The notes beneath the pieces were generated by a model. That model worked only from the letters and a program-made list of their open reading frames with translations, searched no databases and had not been told where the DNA came from. A stretch of 64,000 bases of DNA from Liolophura sinensis (taxonomy: Eukaryota; Mollusca; Polyplacophora; Chitonida; Chitonidae), in NCBI RefSeq assembly GCF_032854445.1, contig NC_088306.1, positions 5,719,145-5,783,144 of the forward strand, read 5' to 3'. Made by a program: the position numbers and the translations under genes. Positions 50,506 through 63,700 of the stretch are shown one piece after another. Within the stretch, counting starts at the first letter, position 1. Every line of letters starts with the position of its first letter.

Positions 50506-51441
50506 ATGTGCATGTATATCCCTGCTGGGTTCGTGAAAGAGGATGGAAGATTAAGTTCATCATGGTTTAAATATGCCTTATTCCCTGATTTTTAGGGACA
50601 CTCATGGATTTAATACCCTAGAAATCTCAGCTGCTAGTGAAGCTGTGTTAGAAAAAATGGCACATCTAACGCTGGCATCGGGTTGTTTTGTGTTTACTAA
50701 TAACACGCTGTACAGTCAGTACACGGTAAAACCCGACCCTCGGGCCAGCACAACTGTTCTGGTGTCGACATAATGTAAGACAAATCTAAGGTTTTACTTT
50801 GTGCCAGAGCCCACCCAAACCCTTCGGAATGGCTGCGATGTTTACAGACAAGTCTCTTTATAGCAGCCCCGGCTTCAACTGACCAATTATCACCCGAGCT
50901 CATCCAGAACAGCTGTCCCTATGCTGCAGTTGGACTCGTTTTGTTGAGAAGGTAAAACAAATAGCTTAGCCAGTGTAAACAGTCATTTTCAGGAACAGGT
51001 GGGCTGACAAGCATTCACCCTCACACTTAGGCAGCCTCTGGGGGCCGGATCAGAGCGTGCGATATAGGTCTCTGCCAGGATATGTCTGCTAAGTCACGAG
51101 CAATCTCGGAGTACAAAACAAAACATGACCTCTTTAAACAAGGCACTTAGAGATGGTCTGACGCAGTCGAAACAGTGCAATTTGACACCGTCATTAATGC
51201 GTCCGGATGCTATCAATAAAGCTGCCTCAGCTCATTTCAGTTTATCCTTACCGCTATGAATGGCTTTTGGCAAATTAATGCTAGATGACAATGTCATATC
51301 TCGGAATCTGTCAAAACCATACTTAAGATATTCTGCTGGATAGTAATAGTCTTGATAAACCCTCAAACTTTACGTTTGTTAAAGGGTATTAGTGAAAGAA
51401 CGTGCTAAGGTTAACTAATTGCTTAGGTAATAGCCAAATAT

Positions 51442-51705
51442 TTATTTATTTTTTTTTGATCGGTCTTTTACGCCGTTCTCAAGAATATTTCACTTATACG
51501 GCGGCGGCCAGCATTATTGTGGGAGGAAACCGAGCAGAGAGGAAAACCCACGACCATCCGCAGGTTGTTGGCAGACCTTCCCACGTACGGCCGGAGAGGA
51601 AGCCAGTATGAGCTGGACTTGAACTCACAGCGACCGCATTGGTGAGAGGCACCTGGGTCATTACAATGCGCTAGCGCGCAAACCGACAGAACCACGGAGG
51701 CCCCC
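51442..51705 (-). mobile_element. Full-length SINE with 13-bp target-site duplication
   Basis: It is complete from head (minus strand 'gggggcctccgtggttctgt') to T-rich tail. Flanks are aatagccaaatat (51429-51441) and aatatccaaatat (51706-51718), with one mismatch. The body is close to the consensus. Confidence 0.95.
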
Positions 51706-52359
51706 AATATCCAAATATCAAAATACGACAACGGTGTCATTGACCAGGTATTTATAAACCTATAAATAAAGATTTAGGTGTGATCCTGTGTGTTGTTTGA
51801 CGATTTCAATCAACGTCATAAGATATTACTGCACAAACTAATGTGTTGAGTTTATTCCAGCAAACGTCTTCACTCTAAGTTTCTTAAGTTTTACAATGAG
51901 TATAATTCTCTTGTAAGTATATTTGAACAGAGCGTCCAGAATCTCTCCGCTCTACTTCATGATTTTGTCTATTTCTGCTTAACCCGGTGTTAGAGGCTTT
52001 AACGCCATTGTGCTGAATTAGATCGACACTTTGGATATATGAACAGTTGCAAAGTGCAGTTGAGATACATATTTTGTTATCGACAACTTATATTCTAGCA
52101 TGGTACACGGTTTAAATACAGATTTCAATCAGTCGCTTTGAACATACCTTGCGTCTTTCCGACTTCAATGAAAACTGTTGACAGCTTTTCTTTCCATGAT
52201 TTCGTCCTATTTTCGTACTTTATATACCTTCTTAGCTCTTTGGTGGTTTGTGTTATAGGTTGTTTTCGGAACTGGCTTTGCGATTACTGACCTGGAACGA
52301 CCTTATTGATAAGTGACGGCACTTATACAAATGTCTTTTGCGACGCCAATTTTATAATT

Positions 52360-52497
52360 GGGGCCCAGTGATCGAGTGGTTAGCGTGGCGGTGCGGCGCA
52401 TTAACTCCGGAAGCCTCTCAGCAATGTGTACACTGTCGTATAAATGAAATATTCTTGAGTATGGCTTAAACGCAACTCAAATAAATGAATAAGTATA
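52360..52497 (+). mobile_element. Internally deleted SINE (head joined to tail)
   Basis: The tRNA-like head 'ggggcccagtgatcgagtgg' and A box run to 'gcctctcagcaatgtg'. The sequence then jumps to 'actgtcgtataaatgaaata' and the tail. The B box and about 130 bases of body are absent. Confidence 0.85.
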
Positions 52498-55400
52498 TAG
52501 CTAATTTTCCCTGAAGTGTACGTACATCGAGTGAACAGCTGTAAAGAGAGCACTCTGCTTAATCTGGTACAGCAGTGATATTACTAGCTTGTGTCTGTCT
52601 TTACCTTTCTCAGTATGATTTTAATGATTTACTTGTGCTTCTACTGACATGGTATTCCACCAGATTAAGATATCAGAACGTAAGGTCTAATTCACAATGT
52701 TTTACTTGGCACGATTGCACAGTATCTGCAGAATTGAACGTTGTTATTCTCTGTACGCCCGTCAGTTATGTCATGGACAATTCCAGTCACGAACCAGTGT
52801 AAAGCCACACGCTGGCGATTGTAATCTGCAAAATAACTATTACGTACATATATAGCCTGGGTTCACATGAGTCCTGCACAAGGCAGCGATTGCCTTTACG
52901 ACCGGACTCAAACGATTTTGTCTGACGTCTTTACAGCCAAATGAGAACACTGCCAGACCGAATTACACAGCTTTGACAGGAGATAATCGGACAGACCTTG
53001 GTGCCGGAATGACCAATAGCTTCATAATCTTGAGCATAATATCACCATAAGACACGGCTCTATCCTGCTCAAGTAGGCCAATATTCGCGGTGGCAAGTTA
53101 ATGCAGCTCTACAGGTCCACATGGCGGGCTTATTACACGCCTAGAGCAAATCCGCTATTCTGACATGCTTAATTTGCCAGAACTTAGGTGAATGTTTCCA
53201 CTGAAATTGTAACAACGTACGTAACAATATCAAATAAATGTTATATAACAGAGTTGGTCCTGTTACAGGATCGAGAGTGCTGAATGAAGTATTTAATGGT
53301 CATAGTTGCTACCGGTGGGACAGAGTCGTTCGTTTTAACCGGAAGGCGATGTGCTGTTGTTTTTATGTGCGGCATGTCTTTGCATTGGCTTTCTCTCCTT
53401 CTGTGACTGACTTGCCTTATGGCGGTGCATCTGATCTCTATAATATCGACTATAATACGGATAGAGTCGGGTCGATATCCTAGGCTAGAATTGCCTATTC
53501 TCTGACCGTTTAGCTTGTATCCAACAACGTTTAAGCAAGAGCCTGTTAACACAGCCGATTTTTCCACGGCACATTAAGCTGTGAAGGGCTGTACGGTGAC
53601 ACAGGCCATGAAATGTTCATCGAGACGCCAACATCTTTTATTACTTGAAGTTCTTTTTCCTCCTCAAAACGTCACTATGAGTCAAGGTTCCTCGGACTCC
53701 ATTAACCACCCTACAATCACACTTCACAAATCTATTAACAGGCGTTCGGAATCTGAAGGACACCCAACATCCAAAGTTTTCTTATTTTTGTTTCTCCACG
53801 GTTTAGCTTGTTGAGTGTGTCGATTCTGCATCACGCTAGATTCTAGGGCAGACGTTATTAAACAGTCTACTAGGCGAACTTGAGGGCTCTTTACGAATAA
53901 TTGTCGAAATCTTGATGTATCCACCAAAAAGCAGATCTGAGAAAAAATCGCTCCCGATTTTGTGGGCGATAAAAGAATCGCTCGCCACTAGTATTTTATG
54001 GCGCGTTTGAGTGCCTAGTTTCCTCTCGTCTACTTTGCAATGAGGTAGGCCTACTCGATCACGACATAGAAAACAATGGTGCACTTTTACACTAAACCTC
54101 AAAAATGTATGTAAAAACAACTTTTGATGTAATATCAAGATAGAAATTTTCTAGCGTGTTTCTTTTTGCACGCTTTCTATACCCCAGAAACAACGAGAAA
54201 TGAAAGTGACACGTCTCTCTCGCCTCTGAAATCGACACCCCCTATAAACGGGTTTAACAGTCGTCTTCCCGTTAAGCCTCTTTCGCTCCGTACGACAGAC
54301 GAGATGCATTTAGCGTGGACAATCCATCAAGCTGTCCTGTCTAAGCTGTAAACGGACAGCTTCTCGCCAGTCCAGAAGTGGTTCTCCAGCTAACGATGTT
54401 ATCTTTTGAGCGACAGATCAGTGGCGATTTTTTGCTCCTCACAGCACGCTGATCACGGTGTTTGAATCTTGATCCACACCTGAAAAAGATCGCTTTGTTC
54501 ATCGTTACATTGTGGAGGTCATCAGTAATGGAAGAGCCGGTGATACATCATTGCTGTGGAGTTTCGGGTCGTCCATGGGACTCGCCACATTGCCAGGCAG
54601 CCAAACTCCCCCGTTTGTTTAATGAATTCAACACGATGAAGTCAAATGGATAAAAATAATTAACCGCCATAGTTGATAATGACACTAATTGGTTAGGAAA
54701 AACCACGAAGAAGTTTGGTTCGGGTTGTCAGCAGAAGCTGACAATAACATCACCGTCATATCAATCATTTTGTCAAACAATCACGGTTGGGCGCCTTTTT
54801 GTCTCATTTCATGGGTTTATCTCCGACGTTTTGTTGGTAGTGGGGTTACACAGTTTCGATCGTTTTATCCATTGAAGCCACTGAGGCTTTGTATATTGTA
54901 TTTCTAAACAGCGATTGCAACTTACCAGGTGAGAAAAAATCATAAGCGCTTATGTGGATGATGGAGACAACAGCTTGGCTGTTCGTGCTCAGAGTATGGC
55001 ACATAGATGTCAAAGTTACGTTAATTTGGTCAAACGGAGGAGCGGCAATATTGGCAAACATGCGAGTGGTCACTTATATTTTATTGATTCTGGCTTGTAT
55101 TAGAATGTAATGTAATCCAAAAGCGTTTAAAAGAATTATGATATGGGTAAAAGAGATTTTCTTCTTCTTTTGGGTTACAAGCAAATTGCTTGCTTCATTG
55201 ATCAATAACAGACAACTATTTGTTATGTCTACGAAGTTTGTGCGAGCGTAGTTAAGAATTTACTGAAAACAAACTGTTAATAATACTGGGCTGTAACGAC
55301 TTTGACACTGTCAATACGCCCCCTGAAAAGACACACGTCACCCACGCAAATTACGTTCTGAACTCACTCCCCCACCCGTGTATTATACTGTTCTATGGAT

Positions 55401-55721
55401 CGCTGACAATACCCAGACATTTAGTACGTTGGTATATTTTTAACACTGAGTTAAAGAATGTGACCAAATCCACATGTATTTTCCAACTCCGACAGTATAT
55501 TGTCCCTTTTGATTATAATTTTAGTCAAGGCTTCCATTGTAAGGTTAATCAAGGATATCGTTACCACGTAAAAAGGTGAGCAGAGACGTTCTGCCTGGAA
55601 TATTGAGGAAGAAGGGAATTATGTGTAGTTTTGGTTGTTCAGGAAGGAACTGTGTGGCGAGGGAATAAAACTATAATTTGGGTTGGGATATCTGTAATCC
55701 AAACGGACCACTAGCAAATAA
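52498..55721. other. Apparently unique intron DNA
   Basis: There is no clear tandem array or retroposon. Several 60-108 codon frames (for example 53238-53567 on both strands, and 53836-54138 -) overlap one another and match nothing known. Confidence 0.45.
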
Positions 55722-55952
55722 TATTTATTATTTATTTATTTGATGGGTGTTTTACGCCATACTCAAGAATATTTTACATATACGACGTCTGCCAGCACCG
55801 CAGTGTGAGGAAACCGGACAGAGCCTGGATGAAACCCATCATTTGTTGGCTCCTGCCATAGGCTGGGTTGAACACACAGCGATCACATTTGTCAGAGGGC
55901 TCGAGTGTCATTCTACTGCGCTAGCACATTAACCAATAGGCCACGGTCCCAC
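55722..55952 (-). mobile_element. SINE, full span with internal deletions
   Basis: A TTTA tail, 'gtgttttacgccatactcaa', body pieces and a head ending 'ataggccacggtccc' are present. About 40 bases of the body are missing compared with the 51442 copy. Confidence 0.88.
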
Positions 55953-58695
55953 TAACAAGTACTAATCTGACAAAGCTGACAAGCATCGAGTATCAAATAT
56001 CAAATCCTCACAAGAAATCGACGTTCGAATGGGATCAAATCGACGCTGAAGGTGGCCCTAGCTGATGGTCAATATCAGGAGGTCATAGCTTACATGACTC
56101 TGTGTGTATAAGTGTTGTATTCCAAGCATTCTGTGACGTTTCTCTTACTCCCGAGACCGGGCCACATACGGTTCATTATCCACAGCTTAATTAACCATAT
56201 GGATTACGCAAGGCGTGGAAGAATCCTAAGGGTATTCTTATGGCTGTCTAACAGGCGCCCGAGCACATAAAGATAAGTCTCGTACCCCTCAATTATTGGC
56301 ACTCAGGTCTCGTGCTTACACTATTTCCGTGAGTCCTGCTTTTTGAGACGACAATGAGATTTTTGGGAGGGCTTATACTCGTTTGTAGCCAACGGAACCT
56401 ATCCTGCTATAATACAGGCGGGGAGCAATATATCATTGTAGCCAGAATGTCGAGTTCGGGACCTTTTATCCGCATCTACCTCGCCGTAAATGAGTCCCCC
56501 ATTGCTTCCAGGCACCGAGTCCACCATCAGATCATTCCCCCATCGGTCGCCATTGATTTTGTGCCCAGCGCGTGGTCTCTGTTGTTCTGGTTACACGAAG
56601 TGTTGTATTAAGTTATGACACTACTGAGGACACAATCCAGCCGGCGGCCTGGAGGCCTTCTCGATATGATCACGGCAGACTTAATGGTCTGTCGAAATTT
56701 CTAACCCAACAGGGAAGCACGCCGGCTTATGCCATTGGTCGAAGGCATAATCCACTTGTTGCTCTCGTAAAACAACGTCTCTCGTGAGAAAAAATAAGCG
56801 TTGGCTTTAACGGAACTTCAGTCCCAAGTCAATGCTAATAATTTCTCTCGGGTGTAGAAGCTTGACTACTTCAGACATGAAGGCCCCGAGGGATGCACTA
56901 TAACTGCTACACCAAATTCCCCTTGCATATCTGCGGTTAATTCCTGACAACAGGCATGGCCCTAGGACCATCGACATAATTGGCCGGTTGATTTTCGTTG
57001 AAGAACCTATCTAGATTAGCTTTGAAGACGTGCTTTTTACAAAACTTATCGCTGTGATCGCTTGAAAAATCATACATTTTTGCGGCTCCTTTATCTGCCA
57101 TTCCATTTGCGACATGTGCTTTAAATGACATGGGATGTATGTTGTAGAAAATAGACTAATAAATGTGTTCAATATTAAGAATATATTACAAGGCATAATC
57201 TAAAAAATTGCATCAAAGGTTTTAGTTCCTGTTTAAGAGCTTTTGTGGGTGAATGCGTAAGTGGCAACGTTAGCGTGAAAGTTGCCAGTTAAGAATTCTT
57301 CACAATGTTATTGCAGAATTATAGCACACCATTTATGACAGGTTATATACACAAAAAACATTGCGCTATATGGCCTCAAAATTGTGTTCTTTCCAACAAA
57401 AGTCTTGTTTCATATTTGAACAACCCTGCCTTCTGTTGAAATAATGCAAGGTCTTGTTTGTGTTTTATTTTTTTTCTAGCACAAACACGTGTACTTGACA
57501 TTTATTTAGCACTTGTTCGTGTTGGGGATACACATTTCTGTACTGAATGAAACAAAAAAGTTATTTCGTTAGATTTCAACGCAAGTGTTTTTTGTGGGTG
57601 ACATTTAGTGATAGGCATCACAAACTAGCAACGTAATAAACACCTCCAGATTTGCCTTTGCTTGATCGAATGTGGGTTCGAACTCCTGGCAATCACACCG
57701 ATCAAGCCTGAATCAGAATCATGATAAAATGTCGGAAGAAGGGTGCAGGAAAGCTGCCTTCGGTCGAAAGATTCCAAAAAAAATCGTATCCCTGGCCTCG
57801 GTGGACTTACCACTTGTTAGACAATTTGCCAAAGCGGCTCCTGTAAAAAAAAAAGAATAAGTAAAAAGGCAGAGCTCGTATTTTCTAGGCCAGGTCCGTG
57901 GAGAGTGATGTACCAGCGAAAGAAAAGCGATAGTGACACGGCATATATACGTTAACCATGAAACCAATAGTTCCTGGACAAAACAACGGGGGCAAGACTT
58001 ATGGAGTTTGACAGATGCAGCAACAGGAATCAGAGACCGACCGTGCTAACTCGAACGCAAATAGAAAAGAATAATGGCAGAATTATATCTATACTGTGAA
58101 TAGTTCTCAGGCAACAGACCACGTCTGCAAGCCAGGGCGAATTTATCGCCGTCCAACAGCTAAAATATACATCAATTTTTCTGATCAATGCCCAATGATA
58201 AGGCCGGTGTTATACAGTCACGTTCGCTTTTTTCGTCAAATCGCGGGTTCTTGTCTCTCTCGGTTGGTGCTACACCGTTTTATCAAGGATTCGTCTCTTT
58301 TCTCCACCAGACGAGGAAGACGTCTACCATTAAGATGTCAATATTGACATGATTTTCGCGAAAATAACCGACCCATGTGTTCGTGTGGTTGAACCCTATT
58401 TATTCCACACACATTTTGACGTATACGTTTCGCAGACACATTGGAAAGACACTCTGGTTAATAAATGACAAAATCTGACATATAAAGCCAATTTTCTGTC
58501 AGACAGAGCTGGGATACATACGAGGCCCTAGACTCATCCTGAATCGGTCACCAACGAATGCCCTAACACGATGTACCTTGAATTGAACACCAATTCCTCA
58601 AACATTTACTGGCTACGGGAGGAACTTAGACAATATATATGTAGTTGTCATTACGAATCAAGGTTGTGTGTGTTGCTGGAAGTAAGTACATCAAT
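55953..58695. other. Apparently unique intron DNA
   Basis: A lone B-box-like 'gggttcgaactcctgg' at 57672-57687 has no matching A box upstream. No gene was recognised. Confidence 0.45.
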
Positions 58696-58754
58696 GGGGG
58701 AGCCTCGAGGACGAGTTACACCGACGGTCTATACAGTAGATTGATGTTTTATGT

Positions 58755-59331
58755 TTTATGAGCACACGTACACCGGTAATTGTGACGTAATAAAGGAAAG
58801 AGCAAATGAGTTCACAGCTTTGGACCATTTTGATACAGGTGGGGTGGAGTTCTCCATTAAATCTTGAATAACGTTTGTCCATCTTGAATAACGTTGTCCA
58901 TCTTGAATAACTTTTGTCCATCTTGAATAACGTTTGCCAATCTTGAATAACGTTTGTCCATCTTGAATAACGTTTGTCAGCCTTGAATAATGTCTGTTCT
59001 TTCTGTATAATCAGTACAAACGAATTTCACGAAATGTTTTCAGAGCAGGATTCCCTCATGAATAGATCATGAGCGTTTGTATGAATCGAACATTGATCGC
59101 AAATAAAACCTGCTATATATCAAATATAACAGAAGAACAACGATTAAAGCAGCCGAGTATAATGGATAGATCTAACACACCCGATGTCCTACCACCCCTT
59201 ATCGTGACAACATTACCTCATGCCATTCCCGATGAAAACAGTTGTGACGTCATGAAGGTTGAGCAGGAAAGGTAACCAAGGTGTGGGATATCCGGTTGAA
59301 CTACTTGTAACAATACTACTCACGACTGGTC
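58755..59331. repeat. Unclassified ~500-bp dispersed element, copy 1
   Basis: It aligns along its length with 60275-60748: 'ttgtgacgtaataaaggaaa', 'ttcacgaaatgttttcagag', 'agcagccgagtataatggat' and 'aggtgtgggatatccggttg' all have counterparts in the same order. A direct repeat of about 30 bases ('cctcgaggacgagttacacc' type) brackets it at 58696-58731 and 59336-59372. No coding frame is conserved between the copies. Confidence 0.8.
58859..59000. repeat. 20-bp minisatellite inside the dispersed element, 7 copies
   Basis: 'atcttgaataacgtttgtcc' is repeated about seven times. The corresponding place in the sister copy (about 60371-60421) has only two degenerate units. Confidence 0.92.
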
Positions 59332-59716
59332 AATAGGAGACTCGAGGACGAGCTACACAGGAGGTCCAAATGGCAACAGAATGCATTCTTCTCTGACGTT
59401 TGCAGTGCGTGGGTGCGTGGATTTACTGCTATCTTTTCTAGGTGTATTGTATAAACGAAAAAAACCGCTGTGTAAAGTGTGTGAATCCGCGTAGTGGCTT
59501 ATGCAAAAGTTTGCACAGCGTTTTCTCTTTTGTTTTTGTTTATGCCCCAATAACCTAAAAGATATTACAGTCAGTTGTTATAATTTAATTTAAGGAATAA
59601 AACATTTTTATCTAATGTTTTACTTTCATTAAAAACCGTGAGAAATGTTAATCTATTCTTTTGAAGAAGGGAACGCCGCAGTTTCCAGAATACACATTCT
59701 ACGAATGAGATTCGTT

Positions 59717-60028
59717 GGGCCTATTAAATTGGTTATCAAAGTTCTGCCGTTACTCAGCAAAGTCATTTGGGCCTATTAAATTGGTTATCAAAGTTCTGCC
59801 GTTACTAAGCAAAGTCATTTGGGCCTATTAAATTGGTTATCAAAGTTTTGCCGTTACTAAGCAAAGTCATTTGGGCCTATTAAATTGGTTATCAAAGTTC
59901 TGCCGTTACTCAGCAAAGTCATTTGGGCCTATTAAATTGGTTATCAAAGTTCTGCCGTTACTAAGCAAAGTCATTTGGGCCTATTAAATTGGTTATCAAA
60001 GTTCTGCGTTACTAAGCAAAGTCATTTG
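59717..60028. repeat. 52-bp minisatellite, 6 near-identical copies
   Basis: Units starting 'gggcctattaaattggttat' lie at 59717, 59769, 59821, 59873, 59925 and 59977. They differ at about two positions. The last unit has a one-base deletion (ctgcgttac for ctgccgttac). Confidence 0.97.
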
Positions 60029-60274
60029 ATCAAACTGGCTTGTTTGTTACGAGCACTCGCGCTCGGCAATAGATATGCAATCGCTGACCCAGCACTTCGG
60101 TCCGTGTTTGTGATTAAGCTCATATACTGTCATTTACACGACAATCTCTTCTTAGAAAAAAGCAGTCCAACGTGAGCTTGGCTTCATTTTTTTTGGTTTA
60201 TTGGAATAAAACGCAAAAAGTTAACCAATCGGATTGCGCTTTACCAGCGTAAATTCAGAAATTTTAAATTATAT

Positions 60275-60748
60275 ATGTTTATGAGCGTAATCGGTACATT
60301 GTGACGTAATAAAGGAAAAGAAGAAACGAGCTCACAGCTTTGGATCGTCTTGATACAGGCGGGAAGGAGATTTAAATCTTGAATGACGTCTGTCATTCTT
60401 GAGGAACGTTTGTTCTTTCTGTATGGTTCAATAAAAACAAATTTCACGAAATATTTCCAGAGTGGAATCCCCGTATCATTAAATCATGAACGTTTGAATG
60501 AATCGTAAACTGATCGCAAGGAAAGCTGGCTATGTACCAAGTATAACAGAAGAACAGTGGTAAAGCAGCCGAGTATAATGGATCCAACACACCCGTTGTC
60601 CCCTTTTACCCCTTCTCGTGGCAAAATTGCTTTTCACTTCATTCCCGATAAAAGCAAATGTGACGTCAGAAAGGTTGAACATATCATGAACAATGTGTGG
60701 GACATCTGGTTGGCCAATTTGCAACAATACTGCTTATGATTGGTCAGT
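60275..60748. repeat. Unclassified ~500-bp dispersed element, copy 2
   Basis: Partner of 58755-59331, in the same orientation about 1.5 kb away. The 3' end 'atactgcttatgattggtca' is shared with the fragment at 29043-29150. The 60557-60739 frame is not conserved in the other copy. Confidence 0.8.
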
Positions 60749-60799
60749 GGCGTGTTCTTGATTATCAATTCGGAAAGGTCTGTTCAGCGAACTTGCATG

Positions 60800-63700
60800 T
60801 AACAGTGTGATTGACTCATATCGTAACCGTACCACTCCGACGGAATCTTCCCTTCGTTTAGAAAAGCAAACAATTTCTGTTTTATATACAAAGTGAATGG
60901 AACTGTACGGTTGTGTTTGCTTGAGGTATTATCAAATTATCCTCTTATCGCTCTGTCGGAATCATCAATTAATGAAAAAAAAAAAAAACTACTGACTTGC
61001 TGATATACAATGAGAATGACATTGCAGCAATAATGTGTGTATTTGATGTATCACCATATCACACCCGAACCACTCTGACGGAATCTTCAGTTAATAATAA
61101 AAACAATTGAATGGCTTATATACAACGAGAATGGCATTGCAGCAATAATGTGTGTATTTGATATATCACTATGTCATCCCCGAATCACTCTGACGGAATC
61201 TTTAGTTAATAATAAAAACATTGAATGGCTTATATACAACGAGAATGGCATCGCAGCAATAATGTGTGTATTTGATGTATCACCATATCATCCCCGAATC
61301 ACTCTGACGAAATCTTTAGTTAATAATAAAAACATTGAATGGCTTATATACAACGAGAATGGCATTGCAGCAATAATGTGTGTATTTGATGTATCACCAT
61401 ATCATCCCCGAACCACTCTGACGGAATCTTTAGTTAATAATAAAAACATTGAATGGCTTATATACAACGAGAATGGCATTGCAGCAATAATGTGTGTATT
61501 TGATATATCACCATATCATCCCCGAACCACTCTGACGGAATCTTTAGTTAATAATAAAAAACATTGAATGGCTTATATACATCGAGAATGGCATTGCAGC
61601 AATAATGTGTGTATTTGATGTATCACCATATCATCCCCGAACCACTCTGACGGAATCTTTAGTTAATAATAAAACAATTGAATGGCTTATATACATCGAG
61701 AATGGCATTGCAGCAATAATGTGTGTATTTGATGTATCACCATATCATTCCCGAATCACTCTGACGGAATCATCAGTTAATAATAAAAACATTGAATGGC
61801 TTATATACAACGAGAATGGCATCGCAGCAATAATGTGTGTATCTGATATATCACCATATCATCCCCGAATCACTCTGACGAAATCTTTAGTTAATAATAA
61901 AATCATTGAATGGCTTATATACAACGAGAATGGCATTGCAGCAATAATATGTGTATTTGATGTATCACCATATCATCCCCGAATCACTCTGACGGAATCT
62001 TCAGTTAATAATAAAAACAATGAATGGCTTATATACATCGAGAATGGCATTGCAGCAATAATGTGTGTATTTGATATATCACCATATCATCCCCGAATCA
62101 CTCTGACGGAATCTTCAGTTAATGATAAAAACATTGAATGGCTTATATACAACGAGAATGGCATTGCAGCAATAATGTGTGTATTTGATATATCACCATA
62201 TCATCCCAGAACCACTCTGACGGAATCTTTAGTTAATAATAAAAACATTGAATGGCTTATATACAACGAGAATGGCATTGCAGCAATAATGTGTGTATTT
62301 GATATATCACCATATCATCCCCGAACCACTCTGACGGAATCTTTAGTTAATAATAAAAACATTGAATGGCTTATATACATCGAGAATGACATTGCAGCAA
62401 TAATGTGTGTATTTGATATATCACCATATCATCCCCGAATTATTGTGACGAAATCTTTAGTTAATAATAAAAACATTGAATGGCTTATATACAACGAGAA
62501 TGACATTGCAGCAATAATGTGTGTATTTGATGTATCACCATATCATCCCCGAATCACTCTGACGGAATCTTCAGCTAATGATATAAACATTGAATGGCTT
62601 ATATACAACGAGAATGGCATTGCAGCAATAATGTGTGTATTTGATATATCACCATATCATCCCCGAATTATTGTGACGGAATCTTTAGTTAATAATAAAA
62701 ACATTGAATGGCTTATATACAACGAGAATGACATTGCAGGAATAATGTGTGTATTTGATGTATCACCATATCATCCCCGAATCACTCTGACGGAATCTTC
62801 AGTTAATGATATAAACATTGAATGGCTTATATACAACGAGAATGGCATTGCAGCAATAATGTGTGTATTTGATGTATCACCATATCATCCCCGAACCACT
62901 CTGACGGAATCTTTAGTTAATAATAAAACAACTGAATGGCTTATATACATCGAGAATGGCATTGCAGCAATAATGTGTGTATTTGATGTATCACCATATC
63001 ATTCCCGAATCACTCTGACGGAATCATCAGTTAATAATAAAAACATTGAATGGCTTATATACAACGAGAATGGCATCGCAGCAATAATGTGTGTATCTGA
63101 TATATCACCATATCATCCCCGAATCACTCTGACGAAATCTTTAGTTAATAATAAAATCATTGAATGGCTTATATACAACGAGAATGGCATTGCAGCAATA
63201 ATATGTGTATTTGATGTATCACCATATCATCCCCGAATCACTCTGACGGAATCTTCAGTTAATAATAAAAACAATGAATGGCTTATATACATCGAGAATG
63301 GCATTGCAGCAATAATGTGTGTATTTGATATATCACCATATCATCCCCGAATCACTCTGACGGAATCTTCAGTTAATGATAAAAACATTGAATGGCTTAT
63401 ATACAACGAGAATGGCATTGCAGCAATAATGTGTGTATTTGATATATCACCATATCATCCCAGAACCACTCTGACGGAATCTTTAGTTAATAATAAAAAC
63501 ATTGAATGGCTTATATACAACGAGAATGGCATTGCAGCAATAATGTGTGTATTTGATATATCACCATATCATCCCCGAACCACTCTGACGGAATCTTTAG
63601 TTAATAATAAAAACATTGAATGGCTTATATACATCGAGAATGACATTGCAGCAATAATGTGTGTATTTGATATATCACCATATCATCCCCGAATTATTGT

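Noticed and set aside
57672-57687. B-box-like 'gggttcgaactcctgg' as a tRNA gene
   Set aside because: No A box lies at suitable distance upstream, no acceptor stem pairing was found, and no cloverleaf could be drawn.
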